Source: JAIBJN01 sp963847985
GTDB taxonomy: Bacteria > Actinomycetota > Thermoleophilia > Gaiellales > Gaiellaceae
Length of the DNA: 64,000 nucleotides
Assembly: GCA_963847985.1 (NCBI GenBank)
Contig: CAWKBS010000013.1
Location: 1-64,000 of the forward strand
Reading direction: 5' to 3'
The position numbers were made by a program, and so were the translations under genes. The notes beneath the pieces are model-generated. The model was not told the origin of the DNA and did not search any database. It saw only the letters and a list, made by a program, of their open reading frames with translations. Positions 45,774 through 54,956 of the stretch are shown here, in pieces (position 1 is the stretch's first letter; every line of letters begins with the position of its first letter).

Positions 45774-46037
45774 ATGTTCGCTCTACGGCCACTCCTTCTC
45801 ACCGGCGCCGTCGTCGTCCTGCTGCTGCTCGCCATCGCCCGTCCGTCCGGCGGCTCAACGGGCGAGGAGCGCTACGTCGTGCGTCCCGGCGACACCCTGT
45901 GGGGGCTCGCGGCCGACCGGTACGGCGGTGACCCGCGCGAAGGAGTCTGGCGGATCCGCGAGCGCAACGACCTGCGGGGAGACGTCCTCCCGGCCGGAAC
46001 GGTCCTCTACCTGCCCGCCGGGGCAGGTGGTGCGTAG
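45774..46037 (+). CDS. Membrane-anchored LysM protein
   Basis: 87 residues. One N-terminal hydrophobic helix (LLLTGAVVVLLLLAIA) without an obvious cleavage site, then a single LysM domain: YVVRPGDTLWGLAADRYGGD ... VLPAGTVLYLPAG. LysM binds peptidoglycan, so this is probably a cell-wall-facing small protein. In Actinobacteria such small LysM genes often neighbour lexA; no lexA is seen here. Confidence 0.85.
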   Translation: MFALRPLLLTGAVVVLLLLAIARPSGGSTGEERYVVRPGDTLWGLAADRYGGDPREGVWRIRERNDLRGDVLPAGTVLYLPAGAGGA

Positions 46038-46047
46038 TGCAGGTGCT

Positions 46048-47388
46048 CTAGCCGGCTGCGCGGACTTCGGCGCCGGCTTCCCCGTCGCGGGTGCCGAGTT
46101 CCCCGGGCCGCTTCCGGACAACTGAGAAGAACGCGTCGACGACCTCGGGCGCGAACTGCGTCCCGCGTCCGTTGCGCACCTCCGCGAACGCCTCGTCCAG
46201 GTCGAGGGCGCGGTGGTAGGGCCGCTCGGTGGTCATGGCGTCCCAGGCGTCGGCCAGGCCGACGACGGCGGCTGCGGTCGGGATCTCCGTTCCGGCGAGC
46301 CCGTCGGGGTAGCCCAGCCCGTCCCAGCGCTCGTGATGGTGGCGGATGACCGGCACCGCCTCGCGCAGCCGGCCGAGCTTGGCCACGATGCGCGCGCCCT
46401 CGGCGGAGTGCTCCTTGATGCGCTCGTACTCCTCGGGCGTGAGCCGCGCGGGCTTGGTCAGGATCGAGTCGGGAACCGCGAGCTTCCCGATGTCGTGGAA
46501 CATCCCGCCGAACCTGAGGGCCTCGAGCTCCTTGGGCCTGAGCCCGAGCTCCTCGCCGACGGCGACCGCGATGCGCTGCACGCGGCGGGAGTGGCCGGCG
46601 GTGTACGGGTCCTTCGCCTCGACGGTCGCGTTCAGCGTCTCCACGGCCTCGAGGGCGCTCTGCTCGAGGCGCTCGTAGGAGTCCGCGAGCGCCCGCGTGC
46701 GTTCCTTCAGCACGTTGGTCTGGCGCGTCATCGTCTTCGACGCGTTCCTGACGAGGACGGCGAGGCCGAGCCAGAGGAGGGCGAAGACGGCGGCCGTCGT
46801 CAGCCAGATCATTCGTCGCCGGTCGGCGATCGACGCCTCGAGCGGCGCGGCGTCGGCGTAGATCTCGTAGGCGCCGACGACGTCCCCGTCGTCGGAACGG
46901 ATCGGAGCGTAGACCTCGAGCAGCTTGCTGATGCCGAACGCCTCTGCGAGGTCCTCTTCCTCTGGGAGGTCCTCGAGGTGCCCGTCGGGCTCACCCGTCT
47001 CGATCGCCTTCGCCAGGCCGCCGCCGAGCGGGTAGGTCTTGCCGATGCGCTCGGGAGCGAGGCGCGTCCAGGCGAGCGTGCCGTCCGCGTCCCAGACCTT
47101 GACGTTGACGATGTTGGGGCGGCGCTCGAGGTCGGCTTCGATGACGGCTGCCGCCTGCTCGTCGACGACGATCTTGCCGCCCTCGACAAGGTGCGGGCCG
47201 ATGACTGCGTCCGTGTACAGCGCGAGGCTGTTCTCGGCGTCGTTGACCGCCTGGCTGCGGAGCGCGGCGGTGAGCACCGTTCCGAGCACGACGGCGCCTG
47301 CGGCCAGGATGACCGCGCTGAGAACGAGAAATGCCCGCAGCAGAGTCAGCGAGCGGGCAACAAGCTCGGGCAGGGCAAGACGAGCCAC
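46048..47388 (-). CDS. Membrane HD-GYP c-di-GMP phosphodiesterase
   Basis: 446 residues. N-terminal membrane helix (LRAFLVLSAVILAAGAVVLG), a periplasmic PAS/Cache-like sensor (about 55-185), a second helix (WLTTAAVFALLWLGLAVLV), a short HAMP-like/coiled-coil linker, and an HD-GYP domain: HSRRVQRIA, FHDIGKLAVPDSIL, RHHHERWDGLGYPDGLAGTEIP. All HD-GYP metal and signature residues are intact, so c-di-GMP breakdown is expected. GTG start. It is divergent from rnz. Confidence 0.9.
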   Translation of the reverse strand: MARLALPELVARSLTLLRAFLVLSAVILAAGAVVLGTVLTAALRSQAVNDAENSLALYTDAVIGPHLVEGGKIVVDEQAAAVIEADLERRPNIVNVKVWDADGTLAWTRLAPERIGKTYPLGGGLAKAIETGEPDGHLEDLPEEEDLAEAFGISKLLEVYAPIRSDDGDVVGAYEIYADAAPLEASIADRRRMIWLTTAAVFALLWLGLAVLVRNASKTMTRQTNVLKERTRALADSYERLEQSALEAVETLNATVEAKDPYTAGHSRRVQRIAVAVGEELGLRPKELEALRFGGMFHDIGKLAVPDSILTKPARLTPEEYERIKEHSAEGARIVAKLGRLREAVPVIRHHHERWDGLGYPDGLAGTEIPTAAAVVGLADAWDAMTTERPYHRALDLDEAFAEVRNGRGTQFAPEVVDAFFSVVRKRPGELGTRDGEAGAEVRAAG

Positions 47389-47438
47389 AGCCTGAGTGCT
47401 ATCGGCTCGTGCAAAGGCGAACTTGAGAGAGGCGACCC

Positions 47439-47444
47439 TACACT
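47439..47444 (+). promoter_or_regulatory. -10 box for rnz
   Basis: TACACT lies 6 bases before the GTG at 47451. Confidence 0.45.
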
Positions 47445-47450
47445 TGCGCG

Positions 47451-48554
47451 GTGGACCTCGACCTCGTGTTCCTGGGAACCTCAGGCTCGGTGCCGACGGC
47501 CCGGCGCGGCCTCGCCGGCACCCTCGTGCGTCGCGGCGGCGAGCGGATGCTCATCGACTGCGGCGAGGGGACGCAGCGCCAGCTCCTGCGTTCGGCGGTC
47601 GGGCTGGTCGAGCTGCCCGAGATCTTCCTGACGCACTACCACGCGGACCATTACCTCGGGCTGCCGGGGATGCTGAAGACGTTCGCCCTCCGGGGCCGCG
47701 AGGTCCCGCTCACGGTGTACGGGCCGCCGGGGCTGAAGGATCTCTTCGCCGGCCTGCGCCGCATCTTCGGCAAGCTGACGTACCAGGTTGAGGTGGTGGA
47801 GCTGCGCGACGGGGACGCGCTCGACCGCGGCGAGTACCGCATCCTCGCGGTCAAGGTCGCGCACGGCGTGCCGGCGAACGGCTATGCGTTCGTCGAGCTT
47901 CCCCGCCCGGGTCGCTTCGACGTCGAGGCTGCGCGGGGGCTCGGGGTGCCGGAGGGCCCGCTCTTCGGGCGGCTGCAGGCGGGGGAGACCATCGAGCTGC
48001 CTGACGGAGGCACCGTGGGCCCCGACCAGGTTCTCGGCCCGCCCCGCCCGGGGCGAAAGGTCGTCATCGCCGGCGACACGGCCCCGGCCGCGAGCGTGCT
48101 CGAGGTCGCCCAGGCGGCGGACGTGCTCGTCCACGAGGCGACGTTCGCCGAGGAGGAGCGCGCCCGCGCGGACGAGACGCTGCACTCCACCGCCGCCGGC
48201 GCAGCGGCGCTCGCCAGGGCGGCCGAAGTCCGCCTGCTCGCCCTGACCCACCTCTCCAACCGCTACTTCGGCCCGGAGATCGCCCGTGAGGCGCGGGAGC
48301 TCTTCCCCGACACGGTGGTTCCGAAGGACTTCGATATCATCGATGTTCGGTTCCAGGAGCGTGGCGGTCCCCGCCTCGTGAAGGCGGGAGCCCGTCCGGC
48401 GCGAGAGGAGGCCGGGCCAGATGGCGAGCATGGTGCAGGTGGCGATGGCGGGGGATCTCACGGAGGCGGAGGAGATCCAGACGATTCTGCACTCGGCGGG
48501 GATCCCGTCGGAGCTCCACCCGGCGGTCGAGCAGCATCCGGCGGAGCTCGATGA
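47451..48554 (+). CDS. rnz: Ribonuclease Z
   Basis: 367 residues, metallo-beta-lactamase endonuclease that trims tRNA 3' ends. LGTSGSVPTARRG, the zinc motif THYHADHYLG, GVPANGYAF, VIAGDTAPA and ALTHLSNRYF give the tRNase Z pattern. The genuine domain ends near residue 310 (DFDIIDVRF). The last 45 residues, after EEAGPDGEH, are Gly-rich and lie over the first 134 bases of the next gene, so the true stop has probably been lost through a frameshift near 48370-48420. GTG start with a -10 box 6 bases away. Confidence 0.9.
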   Translation: MDLDLVFLGTSGSVPTARRGLAGTLVRRGGERMLIDCGEGTQRQLLRSAVGLVELPEIFLTHYHADHYLGLPGMLKTFALRGREVPLTVYGPPGLKDLFAGLRRIFGKLTYQVEVVELRDGDALDRGEYRILAVKVAHGVPANGYAFVELPRPGRFDVEAARGLGVPEGPLFGRLQAGETIELPDGGTVGPDQVLGPPRPGRKVVIAGDTAPAASVLEVAQAADVLVHEATFAEEERARADETLHSTAAGAAALARAAEVRLLALTHLSNRYFGPEIAREARELFPDTVVPKDFDIIDVRFQERGGPRLVKAGARPAREEAGPDGEHGAGGDGGGSHGGGGDPDDSALGGDPVGAPPGGRAASGGAR

Positions 48555-48654
48555 CTCGCCGCAGAAGGTGCTGGTGCCGGAGACGTCGCTCGAGGCTGCC
48601 CAGCACGCCATCGAGTCCATGACGGACCCCGACGAGCTCATCGGCGGCCGTTAG
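48421..48654 (+). CDS. DUF2007-like putative signal-transducing protein
   Basis: 77 residues, ATG start. VQVAMAGDLTEAEEIQTILH, SAGIPSELHP and QKVLVPETSLEAAQHAI follow the DUF2007 pattern, a small ferredoxin-like domain of unknown role. The similarity runs from the first residues, which supports this start and argues that the overlap with rnz is caused by a run-on of rnz. Confidence 0.75.
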   Translation: MASMVQVAMAGDLTEAEEIQTILHSAGIPSELHPAVEQHPAELDDSPQKVLVPETSLEAAQHAIESMTDPDELIGGR

Positions 48655-48745
48655 CCCGTCCAACCCCGACTTCGGGCCGCTCGCCGACTCGTACGACCGG
48701 CTCCGCCCGGTCGACGAGAACTGGTGGGAGCTGGTCGACGTCCTC

Positions 48746-49399
48746 ATGGCCGAGGGCGAGCTCCGGGGCCGCCGCGTGCTCGACGTCGGCTGCGGCACCG
48801 GGCGGCTGGCCGCAGCCCTCGCCGAACGCGGCGCCAAGGTGTGGGGGGTTGAGCCCTCGAACGCGATGCTCGCCCGGGCCCGCGAGGCCGGCGGACGGAA
48901 TGTCGGGCTGAAGCAGGGCCGCGCGGAAGCCCTCCCGTTCAAGGACGGCTGGTTCGAGCGCGCGGTCCTGCGCCTCGTCGTGCACCTGGTCGACCGGCCG
49001 CGCGCGCTGCCGGAGCTGAGCCGCGTCCTCGCACCCCGGGGCCGGGCGGTCATCGCGACGTTCCAGCCCGGGCACTTCGAGACCTACTGGCTCGTCGGGG
49101 TCTTCCCGGAGGTGGGCGAGATCGACCGCCGCCGTTTCCCGTCGCCGGAGACGCTCGCCGGCGAGCTCCTGGCCGCCGGCTTCGGCGAGGTGCGGACTCG
49201 GACGCTCCTCCAGCGCGGGGCACTCACACGCGAGCATGCGCTCGACCGGATCCGCGGGCAGTACATCTCGACGCTCCAGCTCCTCGACGAGGACGCGTAC
49301 GCGGCCGGCCTGGCGCGGGCCGAGCGCGAGCTTCCGAACACGATCGAGACCACGCTCGAGTGGGCAGTCGTCACGGCCGAGAAGCCGCCGGTTCAGTAG
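48746..49399 (+). CDS. Class I SAM-dependent methyltransferase
   Basis: At least 217 residues. Motif I VLDVGCGTGRLA, acidic VWGVEPSNAML, motif around GRAEALPFKDGWFE, and PRALPELSRVLAPRGRAVIA are type 11 methyltransferase marks. The methylated substrate is unknown. The family-like sequence extends upstream in frame to about 48650 (PSNPDFGPLADSYDRLRPVD) with no start codon, so the real start is upstream and hidden by an error or an unusual start codon. The 3' end overlaps the convergent DsrE-like gene by 7 bases. Confidence 0.85.
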   Translation: MAEGELRGRRVLDVGCGTGRLAAALAERGAKVWGVEPSNAMLARAREAGGRNVGLKQGRAEALPFKDGWFERAVLRLVVHLVDRPRALPELSRVLAPRGRAVIATFQPGHFETYWLVGVFPEVGEIDRRRFPSPETLAGELLAAGFGEVRTRTLLQRGALTREHALDRIRGQYISTLQLLDEDAYAAGLARAERELPNTIETTLEWAVVTAEKPPVQ

Positions 49400-49746
49400 A
49401 CCAGGGTCGTCTCCGCCCAGGCGGCCAGCTCGACGAGCTTCGTCGGCTTCGCCAGCTCGATGTCGGTCCTCGTCTCGGCGTCGATCCCTCGCGCCTTGCT
49501 CGACAGCCCGGAGAGCGAGATCGGCACGCCCGCGTCCGACAGCACCTGCCAGTGGTCGGAGACCGAGCCGGTTCCGATGCCCCTCGCTGCCTCCGCCGTC
49601 TCAGGGCGCGCGAGCTGGACGGCATCGCCGGCGAGGAAGAGCCGAACGTCGTGGCCCTCCTCGACCGCCGTGCGCGCCACGAGGAAGCCGAGCGCGGCCC
49701 TCGTCGGGTTCTCGGGGCCCGTGGTCAGGTTCACGAACAGCCGCAT
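49393..49746 (-). CDS. DsrE/DsrF-like protein
   Basis: 117 residues. LFVNLTTGPENPTRAALGFL, VEEGHDVRLFLAGDAVQLAR and GVPISLSGLSSKARGI fit the DsrE family fold (sulfur relay-like or unknown). The Cys of sulfur-transferring members is not found, so an enzymatic sulfur role is doubtful. ATG start, 5 bases after the DUF1059 gene stop. Confidence 0.75.
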   Translation of the reverse strand: MRLFVNLTTGPENPTRAALGFLVARTAVEEGHDVRLFLAGDAVQLARPETAEAARGIGTGSVSDHWQVLSDAGVPISLSGLSSKARGIDAETRTDIELAKPTKLVELAAWAETTLVY

Positions 49747-49750
49747 GCCG

Positions 49751-49909
49751 CTACTCCTCCTCGGCCATGCCGAGGATGTCGTCCCGGGACAGCTTGCCCA
49801 CCATCTCCGGGTGATTGCGCGCCACGTGCGCTTCGACTCCGCTCACGAGCTCGGCGTCGTTCTCGGCCCGCACGGTCTCCCCGCACTCGCAGTTGACGAC
49901 CTTGCCCAC
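49751..49909 (-). CDS. DUF1059 small protein
   Basis: 52 residues, GTG start. VNCECGETVRAENDAELVSG and VEAHVARNHPEM form the DUF1059 pattern: a CxCG start and a His in HVARNHP. Function unknown. It heads a two-gene operon with the DsrE-like gene and is divergent from the BTAD regulator gene 21 bases away. Confidence 0.75.
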   Translation of the reverse strand: MGKVVNCECGETVRAENDAELVSGVEAHVARNHPEMVGKLSRDDILGMAEEE

Positions 49910-49930
49910 GATCCTGCCTCCTTCGGTCGA

Positions 49931-50758
49931 ATGGACAGCGCCATTGTCGCCGCGCGGCCTTGCGGTTACCTTGGAGAAACCTTGGCGGGCGACGGCGGCA
50001 CGAGGATCCAGCTCTGCGGGCGCCTGGTCGTCGAGCTGGCCGGGCGGCGGGTGGAGGACGAGCTCCCCGGCCGGCAGGGGCGGCTCCTGCTCGCGTACCT
50101 CGCGGCCGGCCGCTCCCGCCGCGCGACGCGCTCCGAGCTCGTCTCGGCTCTCTGGCCGGAAGGGGCCCCGGACGCGGCGGAGGCGTCGCTCGCGGCGCTC
50201 CTCTCGAAGCTCCGCCGGGTGCTCGGTCCCGCGGCGCTGGAGGGCAAGACTGAGTTGCGGCTGCACCTGCCGGCGGACGCATGGATCGATCTCGAGGCGG
50301 CAGGGACGGCCGTGCACCGCGCCGAGTCGGCGGTTGCGCTCGAGAACTGGGAGGAGGCGTGGGCGCCGGCGCGCACTGCCCTCTACGTGGCAAACCGCGG
50401 CTTCCTCCCCGGCCACGAGGCCCCGTGGGTCGACGAGCGCCGGCGCTGGCTCGACGACGTTCGGCTGCGCGCGCTCGAATGCCTCGGCACGGCCGGCCTG
50501 CGAATGGGCGGGACCGAGTTGGCGGCCGCCGAGCGGGCCGGCCGGTCACTCGTCGCCGCTGCGCCGTTCCGGGAGAGCGGGTATCGCCTCCTGATGGAGG
50601 CGCTCGAGGCACGGGGCAACGTCGCCGAGGCGCTCCGCATCTATGACGGGCTGCGCGTGCTCCTGCGCGACGAGCTGGGCGTGGCGCCCGGCCAGGCCGC
50701 CCAGGAGCTGCATCGGCGGCTCCTGGGGCAGTTGGACGCCGTCCGCCCGAGCAGCTAG
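49931..50758 (+). CDS. BTAD-domain transcriptional regulator (SARP/AfsR-like)
   Basis: 275 residues. N-terminal OmpR-type winged helix (LCGRLVVELAGRRVEDELPG, QGRLLLAYLAAGRSRRATRS, ELVSALWPEGAPDAAEASLA) and a C-terminal bacterial transcriptional activation domain built of TPR-like helices (LRALECLGTAGLRMGG, YRLLMEALEARGNVAEALRI, YDGLRVLLRDELGVAPG). No NB-ARC ATPase, so a short SARP. Such proteins activate secondary-metabolism or physiological genes; none is evident nearby. ATG start preferred as it leaves a short N-terminal tail. Confidence 0.88.
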   Translation: MDSAIVAARPCGYLGETLAGDGGTRIQLCGRLVVELAGRRVEDELPGRQGRLLLAYLAAGRSRRATRSELVSALWPEGAPDAAEASLAALLSKLRRVLGPAALEGKTELRLHLPADAWIDLEAAGTAVHRAESAVALENWEEAWAPARTALYVANRGFLPGHEAPWVDERRRWLDDVRLRALECLGTAGLRMGGTELAAAERAGRSLVAAAPFRESGYRLLMEALEARGNVAEALRIYDGLRVLLRDELGVAPGQAAQELHRRLLGQLDAVRPSS

Positions 50759-50780
50759 CCTTGGCCGCGCACCTTTAACT

Positions 50781-50804
50781 CGGTCCTGTGAGGCCGGAAA
50801 GGAG
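50781..50804 (+). promoter_or_regulatory. PyrR-binding-like RNA hairpin at the pyrR Shine-Dalgarno site
   Basis: cggtcctgtgaggccg (50781-50796) folds as a short stem with a bulged U and the loop sequence CCTGTGAGG, fitting the CCnGnGAGG loop recognised by PyrR. The Shine-Dalgarno sequence aaaggag (50798-50804) follows at once. PyrR with UMP would be expected to hold the hairpin and block ribosome entry, as described for mycobacterial pyr leaders. Confidence 0.7.
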
Positions 50805-50810
50805 TTGCGC

Positions 50811-51386
50811 GTGGCTGCGCCTGCACAGGCGGACCAGGTCCTGCTCGACGGAGAAGCGCTCCGGCGCACGATCGTCCGCATCGCGCACGAGGTCGTCGAG
50901 CGCAACCCCGACCTCGAGCGGACGGCCCTCGTCGGGATCCACACGCGCGGCGTCCCCTTCGCCCAGCGCCTCCGGCGCGAGATCGAGGGGTTCGGAGGGT
51001 ACGAGGTCGCGCTCGGGACGCTCGACATCACCTTCCACCGCGACGACGTCCACGCGCGGAACGGCACCGGGCCGCTCCATCCGCAGCCGGTCGTGCGCGC
51101 GACGCGCCTCGACTTCCCCCTCGAGGGGATGACCTGCGTCCTGTGCGACGACGTCCTCTATACGGGCCGCACGATCCGCGCGGCCATCGACGCCCTCTTC
51201 GACTATGGCCGCCCCGAGCGCGTCCAGCTCGCCGTGCTCGTCGACCGCGGCCACCGCGAGCTTCCGATCCGCCCCGACTACGTCGGCAAGAACCTTCCGA
51301 CCTCCCGCGGCGAGCGCGTCCACGTCCAGCTCCTCGAGGTGGACGAGGTCGACCGCGTCCTGCTCGTACCGACCCCCGAGAAGTGA
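50811..51386 (+). CDS. pyrR: Bifunctional pyr operon regulator / uracil phosphoribosyltransferase PyrR
   Basis: 191 residues. PRPP-binding loop LCDDVLYTGRTIRAAID, substrate loop region LVGIHTRGVPFAQRL, TFHRDDV, and VLVDRGHRELPIRPDYVGKN are PyrR marks. It senses UMP/PRPP and binds leader RNA. GTG start with ggaaaggag 6 bases upstream overlapping the predicted binding hairpin, which suggests autoregulation. pyrB follows after 8 bases. Confidence 0.95.
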   Translation: MAAPAQADQVLLDGEALRRTIVRIAHEVVERNPDLERTALVGIHTRGVPFAQRLRREIEGFGGYEVALGTLDITFHRDDVHARNGTGPLHPQPVVRATRLDFPLEGMTCVLCDDVLYTGRTIRAAIDALFDYGRPERVQLAVLVDRGHRELPIRPDYVGKNLPTSRGERVHVQLLEVDEVDRVLLVPTPEK

Positions 51387-51394
51387 GGAAGCGC

Positions 51395-52392
<998 letters not shown>

Positions 52393-52393
<1 letters not shown>

Positions 52394-53676
52394 TGATCCT
52401 CCACGCGAAGAACGGCAGCCGCGACTCGCTGGTCTTCGAGAGCATCCGCGTCGTCGATCCGACCCGCGGCCTCGACGAGGCGCTCACCGTCACGGTCGAG
52501 CAGGGCGTGATCGCCGCGATCGAGCCCGCCGCGGCTCCGACGAACGGCAAGGTGCTCGCGCCGGCGTTCGTCGACCCGCACGTCCACCTGCGGACGCCGG
52601 GCCGGGAGGACGAGGAGGACCTCGCCTCCGGGACGCGCGCCGCGGCTGCGGGCGGGTACTGCGCCATCCTCGCCATGCCGAACACCGACCCGGTCGTCGA
52701 CTCGGCCTCCGTGCTCGGCGCCCTCACCGAGGCGGCCGATCGCGAGGCCGAGGTCCCCGTCGGCTTCCTCGCCGCGATCACGAAGGGCCAGGACGGCTCC
52801 GAGCTCACCGAGATGGTCGAGCTCGCCGAGCGCGGGGCCGCGGGTTTCACCGACGACGGCCGTCCGGTGGTCGCGCCGGGCCTCATCCGCCGCGCCCTCC
52901 AGTACAGCGCCGCGGCCGGCCGCCCCGTGGCCGTGCACTGCGAGGAGCCGACCCTCTCGCGCGGCGGCCACGTCCACGAAGGGTTCGTCTCGGCGGAGCT
53001 CGGCTTCGGCGGGTATCCGTCGGTGGCCGAGAGCGTCATGGTCGCGCGCGACCTGGCGCTTGCCGGCTACGAACAACGGCCGCTCCACCTGCTCCACCTC
53101 TCGGCGCGCGAGTCCGTCGAGGAGCTCAGGCGCGCCCGCGACGCCGGCGTCCCCGCAACCGCCGAGGTCACGCCGCACCACCTCTGTCTCACGGACGACG
53201 CGGTGCGCTCGCTCGACCCCAACGTGAAGATGAACCCGCCGCTCCGCGCCTCCGAGGACCGCGCGGCGCTGATCGACGCGCTGCTCGACGGCACGATCGA
53301 GGCGATCGCCACCGACCACGCTCCCCACGCGCGGGAGGAGAAGGAAGTCCCGTTCGAGGAGGCGCCCTTCGGCGTCACCGGCCTCGAGACCGCCTTCTCG
53401 GCGCTCTACACGCAGCTCGTCGAGCCGGGCGTCGTCCCGCTGACGACCCTGCTCGAGCGCATGAGCGCCGGGCCCGCCCGGATCTACGGCCTCGCTGCCC
53501 CCACGATCGAGGTCGGCGCCGAGGCAAACCTCGTCGTCCTCGACCTGGACGCCGTCTGGCACGTGGACGAGGGCTCTTTCAGGTCGAAGTCCGCGAACTC
53601 GTGGCTCCTCGGCTCGAAGCTCCACGGCCGCGTCCTCCAGACCGTCGCGGCGGGGAAGGTGGTCTACGCCGCGTGA
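52393..53676 (+). CDS. pyrC: Dihydroorotase
   Basis: 427 residues, class I dihydroorotase. Metal-binding FVDPHVHLRTPGREDEED, AMPNTDPVVDS, VHCEEP, ATAEVTPHHLCL and IATDHAPHAREEKE are the catalytic landmarks. It cyclises carbamoyl aspartate. ATG overlaps the pyrB stop; the following gap to carA is 82 bases and holds a perfect palindrome. Confidence 0.96.
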
Positions 53677-53690
53677 ACACGAGGGCCGTC

Positions 53691-53711
53691 CAAGTAACAG
53701 ACTGTTACTTG
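53691..53711. promoter_or_regulatory. Perfect palindrome between pyrC and carA
   Basis: Two 10-base arms (caagtaacag / ctgttacttg) around a single A, far richer in A+T than its surroundings. It could be an operator for a dimeric regulator or an RNA hairpin in the pyr transcript. There is no T run after it. Confidence 0.6.
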
Positions 53712-53758
53712 CGCTCGGCGTTGCCCACGGCGTTGCGGGCTCCGGGGCAGGCCAACGG

Positions 53759-54803
53759 GTGAGCGGCTTCCTCGTCCTCGAGGACGGCTCGGTCTTCCGC
53801 GGCCGCTCGGTCGGCGCGCTCGGCGTGGCGCACGGCGAGGCCGTGTTCACGACGGCGATGACCGGCTACCAGGAGGTCGTCACCGACCCGAGCTTCTCCG
53901 AACAGCTCGTCGCCTTCACGGCGCCGATGATCGGGAACTACGGCGTCTCGCCGCAGCGGTCCGAGTCGACGCGCCCACACGCCCGTGCGGTGTTGATGCG
54001 GCAGGCCACCGGGAGCGACTGGACGCGGTGGCTCCACGGCCGGGGGATCGTCGCGCTCGACGAGATCGACACGCGCTCGCTCGTCGTCCGCCTGCGCGAG
54101 CGCGGGGCGATGCGCGCAGCCGCGGTCGCAGGCGCGGCCTCGGTCGAGCAGGTGCTCGCCGACGTGCGCGCGCAGGCGCCGATGGCGGGGAGAGCGCTCG
54201 TCGCCGGCGTGTCCACGTCGGAGCCGTACTCGCGTGGGCAGCGGCGCGGTGCGCGTGGCCGTCCTCGACTACGGCTGCAAGCGGTCGATCGTCGACCGGC
54301 TGGCTGCTGCCGGGGCCGAGGTCACGGTCTGGCCGCACGCGACCGACGCGGGGACGATCCTCGCCTCCCGTCCCAACGGCGTCCTGCTCTGCAACGGCCC
54401 CGGCGACCCGGCGGCACTGGCGGGGGAGGTCACCGTCGTGCGCGAGCTGCTCGGGCGGGTGCCCATCCTCGGCATCTGCCTCGGGCACCAGCTCCTGGCC
54501 CAGGCCGCGGGCTTCGAGACGTTCAAGCTGCCCTTCGGCCACCGCGGCGCGAACCATCCGGTGCTCGAGCTGGCCGCCGGCCGGGTCCTGGTCACCTGCC
54601 AGAACCACGGGTTCGCCGTCCGCGGCGACGGGCCCGCGGTGACGCACGTCTCGCTCTACGACGGCACGGTGGAAGGGATCGCCCTCCCCGACGAGCATGC
54701 GCGCTCGCTCCAGTTCCACCCGGAGGCCGGCCCGGGCCCGCACGACGCATGGCCGGAGATCGAGGCCTGGGTGGAGGAGATCGGCTATGCCGCGGCGGCC
54801 TAG
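53759..54803 (+). CDS. carA: Carbamoyl-phosphate synthase small subunit (one frameshift)
   Basis: The glutaminase that feeds ammonia to CarB. N-terminal domain LVLEDGSVFRGRSVGALGVA, TAMTGYQEVVTDPSF; class I amidotransferase domain with VAVLDYGCKRSI, nucleophile ILGICLGHQLLAQ and FHPEAGPGP. One base too many near 54231 splits the two domains (SEPYS / GSGAVRVAVL). Corrected length about 347, slightly short. GTG start. Essential for the pathway, so the frameshift is probably an error. Confidence 0.92.
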
Positions 54804-54876
54804 GAGCGCTCCACCGGGTGGGCACGGCTCGTCCGGCCGCGCAGGACGGCGCGAATGCGGCGTCCTCGGTCGCGCC

Positions 54877-54894
54877 CGTATCGGTCTCGATACG
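54877..54894 (+). promoter_or_regulatory. Hairpin in the carA-carB gap
   Basis: A perfect 7-bp stem (cgtatcg / cgatacg) with loop gtct lies 62 bases before carB in a 153-base gap, the longest non-coding stretch in an operon whose other genes mostly overlap. No T run follows. Possible mRNA processing or control element. Confidence 0.4.
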
Positions 54895-54956
54895 ACCGCT
54901 CCCTGCGTCCTTGCCTCGCACCGTCCTGCACACCCGGATCAAGGCGAGACCACCCG

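Noticed and set aside
53691..53711. Rho-independent terminator after pyrC
   Set aside because: The palindrome has a one-base centre and no T run, and carA lies in the same operon.
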